A stretch of DNA of 64,000 nt from Blasia pusilla (GCA_050084515.1 CM114271.1:55242001-55306000), one strand, 5' to 3'; shown: positions 1 to 10,733, counted from the first letter of the stretch. The notes: a model not told the origin generated them from the letters alone. Program-made: numbers and translations.

Positions 1-878
1 ATTATAGTTCCAAATACCCTTGAATTGGCGATAAGATGTCTTCTAAAGCCTACATAGCTCCTTCAACGGGCAATAGTAGGTCTACCGCTAGGAGGACTTT
101 AAAGATTCTTTGCGGGGGGCGGGAAGAAGGGGGATGGGGTTTGGGTAGAGGGACTTGTGGGTCCGAGCTCATTTGGAACTAGATTTTTGAATGCTTTTGC
201 ATTAGCTCTTAAGATCCGATTCTAGTGCCCGAACAACTCCTTCCGCGGGTGGAATTATTTAGTTTCTATCTACAAACATTGCTTTGACGGGTTTACAATG
301 ACTTTAGCCACATCACACGCTAGCCTTTGCTTGCCCGAGATATCCAAAGAAACAAGAAAAATAAATATATTTTGAATATTTTTACTTCAAGATCCTACCA
401 TGTAGGTCGTTGGCGACTAAAAGAGACTCGATTGGTTACAAAAGAACTTGATGTCTTAATCAAATTTAAATGGACTTAAGTCCTAGTTTTACTTGTAAGC
501 ATAACTTCAACGAAGTCGGAAAACCAAAAATATTTTAAGTCACCAAGAATGCCAAAATTGGTGTTTAATCTCCTTATGGCTAATATCGAAATGACTTTAG
601 AGTCTCTTTGACATGATGTGGAGTTCATCAAAGACTCAATCAAAACTTAAGCAAGTCTGATTGGAATTATTAGGACAACGAGCTTGGATTGAATTACACA
701 TTAAGATCGTGGACATTTTGGTTCAATTGGAAGTGAAAATTTACTCACAAATTTTTGATAAGTTTTGAATACTATTGCAATATCAATCCTGAATGAAAGG
801 AAATGTTATCCACCACTTCTCCAATCTTCATCGTCCCAGTCTTCTTAACTGCTTCCAACTCGATATTGGACATGTGAG
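1..878. other. Intergenic, no gene recognised
   Basis: AT-rich sequence with no open frame resembling a known protein. I see no RNA gene or repeat boundary in it. It ends at the GC-rich element starting near 879. Confidence 0.5.
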
Positions 879-1353
879 TAAGGTTGCACACGAACAAACT
901 CCGTGTGCACGCACATGTCCATGTGCGGAGACTTTCATCTGTCTTATGAACGGATATATCTGTGCGGGCCCGCATCTGAGGCCCCATCCAAGCTCACAAC
1001 CGAGATGGCATCCGTTGCATGGCTTAGAGCCCACACCTAGATCCGTCCTTGCAGGCCATGGGTGCGGGCTAGGGTGGGCTAAGGGCAGGTTGGGCAGGTA
1101 GGGCGCGTAACAATTGGTCTAACAAACCAAAAATATTGGGCCTTGAGCGTGCACCCAGGGCTCCATGCGGGCCTTGGGTGCGGGCTCTAGGTGCGAGCGG
1201 GCCTCGAGCCCGCGCCTTGCCCACCCCTAGTCTGCCATGCAGACCACGCAACAGGTGCGGGCTCTGTCCGCATGTGTCTAGGTGGCAAGCTTCGAGGTGG
1301 GCTTCGGGCGGGCTCGAGTGCGGGCTCGGCATGTTCGTTTCTGTGCAAGCTTG
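879..1353. mobile_element. GC-rich non-autonomous DNA transposon, copy 1
   Basis: A sharply GC-rich block in AT-rich surroundings. It begins AAGGTTGCACACGAAC and ends with GTTTCTGTGCAAGCTT, whose reverse complement begins AAGCTTGCAC, so the ends form a short imperfect terminal inverted repeat. The interior has degenerate palindromic GGACATGTCC-like modules near the left end and many CCCGCAC/GCGGGCT words. The same layout occurs at 4369-4793 and 9411-10293. The short TIR beginning near CAAGGTTGCA is hAT-like, but no transposase is present and superfamily is inference. The open frames across it are by-products of base composition. Confidence 0.6.
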
Positions 1354-1389
1354 TATGAGCCTTGAATGTAGCTATGTGCATCCTTAACG

Positions 1390-2382
1390 GATTCTCCACC
1401 TTGCTCGCATATGCATCTACTTGATAGTGAAGGGACAAGAGGCTGCAATACCTAAGGCGCTTCTCGAGACAATCTTCCTCCCATATTATTGTACACAAGA
1501 GACTTTAGAAAAGATCGTCCCAGGCGGCCTCATGAAGTTTGGGGAAGGAAACTGCTCTAAGTTGACCAACAATCACCCACCAAAAGATTTTGGTACCATC
1601 ATGAAGGTACCCATCCACTATCTTCTCTTCTAAGGGTGCAACTTCTAAATGGTCGCCCTGATATTCATCCAAGGCTTTTGAAATATTGTATGTACATGGG
1701 ACAACAATACCACTCTTTATACTCTTAGCAATGATATTTTTTGCCCTCAATAGACTTTGCATCAATGCATTCACTCGCTCCTGATAAAGTTCCCTCGATT
1801 TGATGTCAAGAGGGGAAATTTTGAAATCCTTCACCTCCAAGCAAAAGATTTTCAAAGTGGAATTTGGAATAAAAAGATCCTTGAACTCCTCCCATAATCC
1901 ATTGTTTGCAGGTTTTGCAAACTCAATGAGTTGCTAGGTCCCAAATGCATCAAGCTCGGCATCTTTGGATTCATGGACAATGAGAGCAATTCCAATTTCT
2001 AAAGCCAAGTCTATAGCCCTTGCTAGAAGAGTACTTTTCTTCTCTTTCCGAAAACGAGTCCGTGCTTCCTGTCTGCTGGTAGCATTACTGCTAAAGTAAA
2101 ATCGGGGGTAGGAATCTCGATAGCTATCCAAATTACCTCTCTAAAAAACATACAAATATAATAAATATCTATAGAGGATGGACCTCTCAAAACCAACTCC
2201 TTGACATCGTTCAGAAGATTCTCAACTCCAGAATTTAATTCGGGTTGGTAAATGACCGACTAGGTAACGTTCACATGATAGTTTTCCTCATTATCAACGT
2301 CTAAGAGGTGCCACACCAAGTATGTTGTTGTATCGAGAGTCTTTCTTTGAGTAAGGGCAGGCCTTCTAGCTGCAGCAGACAT
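1390..2382 (-). pseudogene. Degraded hypothetical coding sequence
   Basis: A protein-like reading can be followed leftward on the minus strand from an ATG at 2382. The first 40 codons (MSAAARRPALTQRK...) end in a TAG at 2260-2262. The same frame stays protein-like to about 2140, then a frame change leads into the stretch ending LDAFGT at 1934, and after another stop a 116-residue stretch runs from 1855 to about 1505. The composition (charged helices such as SRELYQERVNALMQSLLRAKNIIAKS) looks like former coding DNA, not chance. I do not recognise the family. It may be a captured or transposon-borne host gene fragment. At least two stops and one frameshift make it non-functional. Confidence 0.4.
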
Positions 2383-4368
2383 GGTCGATGCAAGATGAAC
2401 TCTCTGAGAAGTTCTCATTTTTTAATATAAAATTATTATGTATACTCTCAATGGAACTCCCGAAGCAATCACTTTTTGTAACATCAAACCCCAAAATTCT
2501 TAACTATAAAATCCTTATAAACTATTTTACACTTGTACACGAGGAAGATAGCACAACTAGAGTTAAAACCTACTTGAGCAGGCCTATTGATATCCATGAA
2601 TCGCTATATAAGGACATACAAAGTACAATCCCATGTCCTTCCATATGTGACGATGGGAAGGATCACCAGACTTGGAGATTGCATGATATGGTTCATGAAC
2701 GCCTCCTAAAAGTGATAAACTAAATAGCGAGTCAACCAGTGCCTATCTACAAAGAGTACATTGATATGGTATGGATTGAGGAAAGGAAAGTTGGGCACAA
2801 CTCGTGCTCCATCCCTATCCATGCTTGACAAACATTCTCTACTCTTCTCAAGAATGGGTTTTGACGGAGCTATTCTCCCAAGAGGGATAATTCACCTTCA
2901 GTGGGAAAAATAACAAGCCAAAATATTCACTATTTTAGTATAACTAAACTTCTCTGAGGTGACAAGCCTCTCATCTCCACACACACACCACACTCTAGAA
3001 ACCTTTCAAAGAATAGACCATGGTCAAATTACTCTCCCAAGAGAGGTGATCCATTCTCATTGGAAGAGCAAGCAATCCCAAAGCCATACACTCAAGAGTG
3101 ATACAAGAGACTCAAGATGTGGAATAGAAGGTGATGAATCCTTGAAGGTCCCTCCTCTTTATATACTCATAAGAGATCCACAAAAGTACAAAATAGAGCT
3201 AATCTTATCTTGTGCCACATGGCTTCCTCTCAAGGCTTAGCCAATCACATTTTGACACAAGTAGATTTCCTCTTATCTCTTCCAAAATATCCTCTTTTAT
3301 CCACTTGATATTTTCTAAATTACCCCCAACTAATCTAGCCACCAACCAAGACTACTTTTGCTTTTCATAAAAGCACCACCCTCATTACTTTATTTTTATA
3401 AAATTATCTTTTATTTATTATCTCTTTTCCTAAAGTTGGGCCCGTATAAAAGAGGCACAATAAAGAGGTTTAAACATGGGAATTTCCTTTTCCTAAGCTA
3501 ATTTACTTAATCCTAATAAAGTTCTATCTAACACTTAACGAGGAAGGAGTTTACACTCTGGCTAATTTTACTATACAACAATGTATCCTCTACAACAATA
3601 CTACAACCTATTAATCACATCCCACCCAAAATTGCACTTGTATTCTCTACAAGTTTCACATTGAGTCTTATTTTGTACTCGCCGGGAGTAATCAAAACTC
3701 TTAAGTTCATCCCATAGCCCCCGAAAATCGCCTTTACAGAATTTCAATTGTAAGAAACTCTTCAATCTCTAATGAAGGCGCCTAGGACCTTTATCTGGGT
3801 TATAATCTGCTTCTTCACCATGATTGAGTCTTTCTTCATATCATTACCATTCAAGAAATCATAACCAACATGTTAACAACATAAGAAAACCGAATTGTTA
3901 ATCTTAGTGATTGCACTATTCCAAATCAAACAGTGCAATCTCGTAGAATGAAAGAATCTTCACCTAAAAGTTAGTAGCTTTTAAAAGTTACTAACCTTAT
4001 AGAAATGGAATGTCAACTTCTACCCAATGTTAGAAAATATCTTTGAGCATGTGTTGCTCTGGTCTACGGTGGAATTCAATGCGGATGAAGAGATATTTTG
4101 GACACATTTTGGATGCAAGAAATCATTGACATTACCCAATTTGATCTCAGGTTTTGTTCAGAGCAAATTCTTCCTTCCAAAATCAATGCAAGTCTTGGGA
4201 ATTAATCTAAACCTTGCAGTAATAGCATCCCAACTATACAAGATGAGAATGACGTCTAGAATGCAGAGTAGCTCAAAGTTTGACAGAGAATATGACAAGC
4301 GCATGGTGTATTGTAATATTCCTTGCCCTAACACACATCCCCACATATTCCTGAGCAATGACAGTCGA
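2383..4368. other. Intergenic, no gene recognised
   Basis: AT-rich. A TATA-like word lies at about 3169-3176 (CTTTATATACTC), and two diverged copies of a CTCCCAAGAG...CATT/TTCA...GG segment lie at about 2870 and 3035, so this may be remnant LTR or promoter DNA. Open frames at 2388-2723 and 4027-4350 resemble nothing I know. Confidence 0.35.
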
Positions 4369-4793
4369 CAAGGTTGCACTCGGACAAAGTCCATGTTCGC
4401 GGACATATCCATGTCCGCAGACTTATGTTTGTCCCATGGACAAACATGCCCGTGCAAGCTTGGGTATCCATGGCCCACACCCGAGCCTACCCAAAGCCCG
4501 CCTTGGAGCCCGCCACCTAGACCTAGGCAGACTGAGCCTGCACTCATTGCGTGGTCTCCATGGCGGGTAGGCGCGTAGGCGCAGGCTTATGGCGGGCTAA
4601 GGCAGGAAGGCCCAAGCTTGGGGGGAAGATGCGCGGGCTAGGGCGGGCTCGGTGCGAGTTGGGGCAGGCAAGGAAGGGGGCAGGCGTGGGCTTGGATCTG
4701 GTTCGTAGGCCCGCGCTTGAGTCTGCGGGCCAGGAGCACGTAGGCACAGGCCTCCCCTGCCCGCCATGCTGGCCACAAAATGGATGCAACCTC
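4369..4793. mobile_element. GC-rich non-autonomous DNA transposon, copy 2
   Basis: Same family as the elements at 879 and 9411. It starts CAAGGTTGCACTCGGACA and ends AAAATGGATGCAACCT, giving an AGGTTGCA terminal inverted repeat. Just inside the left end are nested palindromes (GGACATATCC, ATGTCC, CATGGACAAACATG), followed by GC-rich CCCGC/GCGGG sequence. There is no coding capacity beyond composition-driven frames. Confidence 0.6.
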
Positions 4794-4954
4794 CGTCAGC
4801 TCGAGTCTAAGTGGCGGGCTCCCACATAATTGTAGTATAGTAAGACCCTTTATTTCCAGTAGTGAGTCTTTAGTCTTCACTTCATAAAGACTTTATTATA
4901 ATTCAGTACAAAAACATCAAATTTTCAAAATTCTCCTAAGAGTGGGTTGTCACA

Positions 4955-5575
4955 GGGGGGTTGGTATTATGGCAAGAGAGAGGAAGAGAGGAGAGTCTCT
5001 CTTAAAAAAAAATGTCACAAAAGGGAAAAAAAACCGAAACTCTCTTCAAAAAATATGAAGATTATGGATAATAAGTGAGGAATTCTTTTGGAGATTTTTT
5101 TTAAGAGAGGAAACTTAGTGTAACCCTTCAGAATCTGACGCATTGCAATCTTTTGGTTTTTTTTGGTTTTTTAAAATTTTGTTTCTTAAAACTTTGTGAA
5201 GGAAAATTTTATTTTATTTTGGGTTTACTTAACGTTTGCAACCTGTCGGACTCGAACGGGTTACTTTCTAGGCATCATGGCGACCCATCGGACTCCGACG
5301 GGTTGCAAACGTTAAAAAAACCCAAAAAAATGAAAAAATTTCCTTAACCACAAGAAAAAAAAAACGGAAAAATTTTATAAAGGTAAAAAAAGTTTTTTTT
5401 AATAAAAATCCAAATTTTTTTTCACCGCCAATTTTTTTGGAAAAAAAATTCCTTTTCAACTTGTAAAAAATTTCCTCTCTCTAACCTGTCGAAAACTCTC
5501 TTCAAACCAAAAGAGCCCTAGGGGTGTCCAATATCTTCCTCTCTCCTCTCTTCCTCTCCTCTTATCACTCCTTAG
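4955..5575. mobile_element. Foldback-type inverted-repeat element (candidate)
   Basis: Purine-rich AGAGAGGAAGAGAGGAGAG near 4980 is mirrored by CTCTCCTCTCTTCCTCTCCTC near 5540. The centre contains an imperfect inverted repeat at 5231-5313 (AACGTTTGCAACC ... GGGTTGCAAACGTT), and A/T-rich arms around it also pair. The whole block can fold on itself, as foldback elements or large MITEs do. It abuts the truncated left edge of the gypsy element at 5580. Much of it is low-complexity A/T, which exaggerates pairing, so the exact ends are uncertain. Confidence 0.45.
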
Positions 5576-5579
5576 TTCG

Positions 5580-6080
5580 TGGTGCGAGCCAAGGTGATAG
5601 TGACTGATGCAGAGTCCTACGACGTCTTGGTTGGTGGAGTAGTGTTGTACCCGATGAGGTTTTCCCTGGGTTACTGGGAGGAATCAGCATCCTACAGACA
5701 TGTAATTCGAACGGGTAATGAGCTAAGGCGCCCATCAGGTCATGGGCGCCTTAGCTCATTACCCATTTGATTCACAGGTGCCGTAATCGAGCGCCGGCCA
5801 GGAGAGATGGCGATCTTAGCAGCATTTAGCAGCGCCATCACTTGGCCTAGTGATTTGATTGAGGGACATATCCATGCAGAGGATACTCCCATTCGTGACA
5901 TTGCTATGGAGAGAAGTGTCATGGTCGCCACATCAGTCCCTGGAGCAGAGGTGCCGCCTTGGGGCTCAATTGAGGAGCTTCGACGCTTAGCCGCTGAGCA
6001 TGTGCAGACCGCATGGAGCGAGACGTTTGCACCAGAGCATGATGGGTCAGAGGAACCGAAGGTAGCCATGAGTGCTACTT
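5580..6080 (+). pseudogene. Gypsy copy 1: protease C-terminus and linker
   Basis: The reading VTDAESYDVLVGGVVLYPM matches VTSAESYDVLVGGAVLYPM in copy 2, where it lies about 65 residues after the protease DSGA motif. The DSGA site itself is missing because of the 5' truncation. A hairpin insertion at 5713-5764 breaks the frame. From 5807 an open stretch (FSSAITWPSDLIEGHI...) corresponds to the copy 2 linker (FSGVVTWPGDFLEGNV...), which precedes the methyltransferase. Confidence 0.65.
5713..5764. repeat. Perfect 22-bp hairpin inside gypsy copy 1
   Basis: Arms 5713-5734 and 5743-5764 are exact reverse complements (GGGTAATGAGC... / ...GCTCATTACCC), with the 8-nt loop TCAGGTCA. The equivalent place in copy 2 has no such structure, so it arose or inserted only here. 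Confidence 0.9.
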
Positions 6081-7045
6081 TGACCCCTTTGGACACTACC
6101 CCCATAGTGTGGTGCATCCCGGAGAAGGGTATTCGGGTGCTGGATCTCTTTGGAGGGATCAACACTAGGTTAGCTGTTGTTTTGCTTGCAAGAGTACGCA
6201 TGCAGTAGTACTTGTATGTGGAGATTGATGATGTTGCAAGGTGTGCTTCACTTCACCATGTGGCGCAGTTACGCCTCTATTTTCCCAATTTGTTGTCTGC
6301 GTTTGCAGTCCAGGGATATTTCATTGCTCGGGGCGCAGGACTTGGAGGGGTTAGGGACCATAGACTTGGTCATTGCTGGTTGGCCATGTCAGGGCCAATC
6401 GAGTGCTGGATGAGGTAACAGGTTAGTTGACACTCGATCGAGGTTGTTTTGGGAGATGATACGGATTTTGCGACACTTGCAGGAGCATGAATCTCGTTCT
6501 CTAGCATACATTCGGAAGAATGTGCTGATTTTGGGCGATTTGAGGTCCTGCGTGGTGACAAGTGCACATTAGATGCACGCATGGATCGACCCAACAGTGT
6601 TTTTGGATGCGGCGAGTGTAGGTTCTAGAGCACATCGTCCATATCTTTGGTGGACCAACTTGGTCCGACATGAGGTTTTGCGGAGGGCGTATACTAGAGT
6701 GGAGCGCCCCTCCGATTTGTTGGTGGATTCTATTCTGGATCCAGGTCGTCGATCACATGTAGTGAGGCACAATGATCGACCACCGTTGACTGTGGTCAAC
6801 AAGATTGGCATGCCACGGGCAGCCTTTCCCACATTTGTGAGTTTTCCCGCTTCCTATGTATTCAAGGAGTGGACCTCGCTTGGTTTGGGATGACCATGTA
6901 TAGAGGTTGGTGGAGCCCAACGTTAATGAGCAAGAGTGAGCGATGGGATTCCCCACAGGCGTGAAGGTAGTACCTTCATTATGAGAGGCATCACGACGTC
7001 ATGTCTAGGCGATGGACGTGAATTGCTTTGACATGGATTTTTAGC
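6080..7045 (+). pseudogene. Gypsy copy 1: cytosine-5 DNA methyltransferase domain
   Basis: C5-MTases transfer methyl from S-adenosylmethionine to cytosine. Motif I reads VLDLFGGI at 6137-6160. An acidic motif II-like YLYVEIDD follows. The catalytic motif IV reads DLVIAGWPCQGQSSAG, with the Pro-Cys pair at 6384-6389. Downstream are DTRSRLFWEMIRILRHLQ, AHRPYLWWTNL, FVSFPASYVF and ERAMGFPTGV followed by RRHV and MDVNCF near 6935-7036, which match the target-recognition and motif IX-X region. Motifs are in canonical order, unlike the rearranged plant DRM enzymes. Stops (for example at 6207, 6411 and 6892) and frame shifts inactivate it. The intact PCQ is better preserved here than in copy 2. Confidence 0.8.
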
Positions 7046-7404
7046 TTAGGAGTAGCTGAGCAACATTGTTTGAGGATGCGACAGATCACAATTGTGGCGT
7101 TCGTGAGCCCCATGCCTATTGAGAGGGTTGAGGCAGTGGCTGGGGGTGAGATCCAAGGAGATCGACACACAAGAGGTGATCGCGAGAGACACCCTTGCAC
7201 TTCTTGGGATGTTTTGCAGGTATGGCATAAGATGATAGCCACAACATCGAGCGTGGTTCTGGGTACTACACGTGGAGATCAAAGTTTGTGGTTGACAGTA
7301 GGGCTGCAACAGAGTTCTACTGTCCGAGATAGGGTTGCACCATAGCAACCACGAACACCCGCGCTAGAGAGTCCTACTATAGTCATGATAGAGACTTCGA
7401 GACA
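7046..7404 (+). other. Gypsy copy 1: MTase-RT linker with deletion
   Basis: It corresponds to the low-complexity linker between methyltransferase and RT in copy 2 (VEAVAGGEIQ here, VEASAGGEES there). At about 7390 the sequence jumps from the start of RT to the middle of RT, so about 450 bp present in copy 2 (roughly 16985-17430) is missing. Confidence 0.55.
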
Positions 7405-8340
7405 GGCGAGAAGATGGCATTTTGGAATATCGATCCTTATGGGAAGGATTGTTTGTACTAGTGGCAGTTCTTACCATCCGGGTTAAAGAACGCCCCGGAT
7501 GAGTTTCAAAGGGTCATGGCTAGGATCTTGGCACGTGTGGATTTTGCTAGGTGTTATATTGATGACATCGTAGTCTTCAACGCCATGGTTGAGGAGCATG
7601 AGCGAGATCTAGAGGAGGTGTTTCGACGATTGCAGTTACATGAGCTGAAGCTACATCTAGGCAAGTGCAAGTTCTTCTAGGACCAGATTGAGTACTTTGG
7701 TCATACGGTATACCTAGGGGGCCTTGGTGTGCAACAGAAAAAGATAAAGGCTATTTCACGCATTCCATGCCCTAGAGATGTGAGTCGAGTTTGTGCATTC
7801 ATGGGATTGGAGAACTTCTATCAACGGTACGTCAAGAGTTTCAGTTCAATTGCGAAGCCTCTAACCTTGCTGACCAAGGTGGATCAGGAGTGGCAATGGG
7901 AGGATGAGCAGGAGAGAGTATTTCACCTGCTCAAGCATCGATTGATTTCCTCGCCTATATTGAGGAGACCGATCAAGGGGCGTCCTTTCCAATTGCATAC
8001 TGATTGGAGCATATTGGGGCTTAGAGTTGTGCTCACCCAACATGACGATGATGGTAGAGCGTAGTGGCTTATGCTAGTCGCTCAAACAACGCTGTAGAGG
8101 CAAAGTATAGCTTGTATGAGGGTGAGTGCTAGGTTGCGGTGTGGGTTGTTGCACATTTTAGGTGTTATTTACTCGGCAACCCCTTTATCATCATTACTGA
8201 TCATTAAGCACTTAAAAGGTTGATGGAGGGTGACAAGCTTAGAGGGAAGCTTACGAGATGGGCTCTTTTGTTGTAGGAGTATGACTTCCAAGTGCTGCAT
8301 AGAGCTGGGACGGTCAACCAGGATGCAGATGCTTTGAGCT
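7405..8340 (+). pseudogene. Gypsy copy 1: reverse transcriptase and RNase H
   Basis: RT reads FLPSGLKNAPDEFQRVM, then CYIDDIVVF with the catalytic YIDD, then GHTVYLGGLGVQQKK and AFMGLENFYQRYVKSF, typical of Ty3/gypsy RT. The connection continues into RNase H: FQLHTDWSILGL, then YASRSNNAVEAKYSLYEGEC, then RALKRLMEGDKL. The RT fingers are deleted. Stops include TAG at 7459 where copy 2 has CAG, and others near 7678, 8062 and 8130. It would convert element RNA to DNA if intact and is inactive here. Confidence 0.8.
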
Positions 8341-8719
8341 CTAGCCCATGCTTGAGTCAGCAAGATGCAACTAGAGCTTGTTGGCATGGTGAGAGTGATG
8401 AGGAGTTGGTGCCAGGATGACGCACCTATTTGGGCTTGTTGGCTATGGAGAGCCAGATTGCTGAGACTTCGATGGCAAGGTCTCATGGAGAGTCCTTAGA
8501 TCCAGAGGCCAATGAGGAAATGTAAGGTGGCCGAGACATTCACGATGATGGAGTGGTCTTGGAGTACCTGCGTACTGGCAGCATTGCAAGCACATTGGAT
8601 GCTAGAGCGCGGGACCGGATCCTGCAGCGAGCGAGACCGTTTCGGTGGGAGGGGACATATGTGTTGCGAGTTTGAGAGGATGGTAGAGTGCGTGTAGTGT
8701 CTCATCCTTCGTAGAGAGC
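8341..8719 (+). other. Gypsy copy 1: RNase H-integrase spacer
   Basis: Aligns with the spacer of copy 2 around 18360-18700 (HGESDEELVPG here, HGEVDEEMVPG there). No separate gene is seen. Confidence 0.5.
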
Positions 8720-9410
8720 ACGTATGGTGCATCATGCCCACGAGGAGTTGGTTTATTTTGGAGTGAAGCGGACGTATAGCTTGCTCCAGATACGATATTG
8801 GTGGCGAGGCATGCAGACTCACGTTCAATTTTTTGTTGCTAGGTGCATGGTGTGTGATCGAGTTCAAGCATTGTTCAATGCTCCAACTCCATAGTTGTAT
8901 CCACTTCCGATTATGGGTTTAGGTTATAGATGGAGTTTGGATTTTGCAAGACCTTTACCTTTGACGGAGCGCCATAGTCGGTATGTGTTGGTGATGGTCG
9001 AGCACTTCTCAAAGTGGATAGAGTTGGTTGCATTGCCTGACAAAGCGAGTGAGGGAGTAGCGTATGCCTTCCTAGATCGAGTACTGAGTCCTTACGGTGC
9101 ACCAGCCGAGGTGTTGACAGATCGGGGTACAGAGTTTCGCGGGGAGTTTTAGGCCTTGTGTGATTAGGCGTTGATCGACCACCGCACCACTTCGCGAGAT
9201 CATGCAAAGGCAGATAGACTAGCGGAGAGAGTTGTGCAGACGGTGAAGAGAGGATTGCGCAAGTATGGCTTTGCAGAGAGGTCACCAAGGAGATTGGGAC
9301 CTTCATTTTCCGTGGTTGGAAATGGGATACACATTGAGCAGGCAAGCATCCTTAGCGTCTTGCTCACTATACATGCTACTTTATGGCGGAGAGCCAGATT
9401 TATCTATAGC
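8720..9410 (+). pseudogene. Gypsy copy 1: integrase zinc-binding and catalytic core
   Basis: The N-terminal HHCC zinc finger reads VHHAHEELVYFGVKRTYSLL...CMVCDRV. The catalytic core shows MGLGYRWSLDFARPLP (first Asp), YVLVMVEHFSKWIELVALPDK, and LSPYGAPAEVLTDRGTEF (second Asp). The Glu lies in AERVVQTVKRGLRKYGF. Stops occur after GEF at 9150 and at 9165. The reading is cut at 9411 by the GC-rich element and resumes at 10294. Confidence 0.8.
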
Positions 9411-10293
9411 CAAGCTTGCACACAGACAAATTCTGTATCCACGGACATGTCCATGACCGCGGACTTATGTCCGTCCTATGGACGGACATGTCCATGCACG
9501 CCTCGATACCTGGGCACAGGGCCCGCACCCGAACTTGCCCGCAACTCGCCTGCAACCCGCACTCATTGCGTGGCACGCAGCCCGGCCTAGGGCGGGCTCG
9601 GTGCGGGCCCTGGGTGCAGGCTCAAGGCCCGCCCTAAGCCCGCATACAGGCTGAAGGCCCACAAAATTTTGGTCCAGCGGACCAAACTTTAGTCCGCAAG
9701 ACCAAAATTTTACGGGCCCTGAGCCCGCGCCTACCTGCTTGGAACCCTCACGTACCCACATCTTCCAGCTTAGAGCCGGCACTTGCCCGTCCAGAGCCTA
9801 CGCCCAATTAGATTTGAGCCCGCCCTAGCTCGCACTTACCCGCCGAGAGCGCGCACTTGCCCGCCCTAGCCTACGCCCAATCAACCCTAAGCCCGTGCCT
9901 GCCCACCCCAAGCCCGCACGTGCCTGCCTCGAGCCTGCATCTACCCGCTCTGAGTCCATACTTGCCCACCAAGAGCCCGCACCTACCCGCCCTAGCCCGC
10001 TCCCAACTAGCCTTGAGCCCGCGCCTGCCCGCCTCGAGCCTGCACCTGCCAGCCCGGAGCCTGCACCTGCCCACCTAGAGCCCGCGCCTACCTAGAGCCT
10101 GCACCCAATCAACCAAAAGCCCGCACTTGCCCATCTCAAGCCCACCCTATGGGCCATGGAACGAGTGGGGGCTCCATAAGATTGGGTCTACGTGGCAGGC
10201 TCGGGTGCAGTCCGGGCATGTCCGAGGACATGTCCGGACTTGTCTAGACACGTTTGTCCCATGGATGGACATGTCCATTTCTGTGCAACCTTG
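9411..10293. mobile_element. GC-rich non-autonomous DNA transposon, copy 3
   Basis: An 883-bp block inserted in the integrase of gypsy copy 1. It begins CAAGCTTGCACACAGAC and ends CTGTGCAACCTTG, an imperfect TIR. Comparison with copy 2 of the gypsy shows host sequence TCTATAGC on the left and CTTGCAGC on the right both corresponding to one stretch, so an 8-bp target duplication is likely. All four mismatches between the two are transitions. Both subterminal regions carry GGACATGTCC palindromes. The middle (about 9780-10110) is a degenerate GC-rich minisatellite of GCCCGCACCTGCCC-like units. There is no transposase. Confidence 0.7.
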
Positions 10294-10725
10294 CTTGCAG
10301 CTATTCATTGAGATGTTGGTGAGGTGTTGAACCTTGATGACCCTGATGTATGGATGCGAGCATGTTCTCAGAGGGCTAAGTTGTTTTGCAGAGTGATGCC
10401 CATGGGGTTTGAGAACTTGGCGATTGCACAGCATTTGGATACATTGAGGTATGCGACTATTCGGGGAGGTGGTTATTGACCTACCATCCGGAGGTTTTAT
10501 TAAGGAGACTATGTCTACTTACAGCAGATGGCACCCATGACCTTGGATATGACTACAGGGCGCTCCATCTTGAGAGTGAGTGAGGTTTTGCCATCCAATA
10601 TTCTCTTATTGGAGGGACGCGATGGTATGGTATGGTTTGGAAGGACCATGTGTGTAACTGTGTGTCATGTCATCTTCCGAATATTGACGGTATAGTTGAT
10701 CCGAGCTTAACAATAGTTCCTATAG
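10294..10725 (+). pseudogene. Gypsy copy 1: integrase C-terminal region
   Basis: It resumes the polyprotein after the insertion. NLDDPDVWMRACSQRAKLF, RVMPMGFENLAIAQHLDTL and DYVYLQQMAP... align closely with copy 2 at 19440-19830. The segment resembles the C-terminal DNA-binding part of gypsy integrases and ends HVCNCVSCHLPNIDGIVDPSL just before the PHD finger. CGA to TGA at about 10479 is one of its inactivating changes. Confidence 0.65.
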
Positions 10726-10733
10726 GCTTGCTG

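Noticed and set aside
793-1332. Overlapping frames of 60-100 codons on both strands
   Set aside because: They come from the GC-rich composition of the non-autonomous element at 879-1353 and show no domain.
2860-3300. An LTR of another retrotransposon
   Set aside because: A TATA-like word and a diverged duplicated segment are present, but no paired repeat, termini or coding region could be found.
5340-5470. Lys/Phe-rich open frames
   Set aside because: Produced by poly-A and poly-T runs in the foldback-like element.
9857-10095. Open frames rich in Pro-Ala-Pro or Leu-Pro-Ala repeats
   Set aside because: They are translations of the GC-rich minisatellite inside a mobile element and are open in several frames at once.
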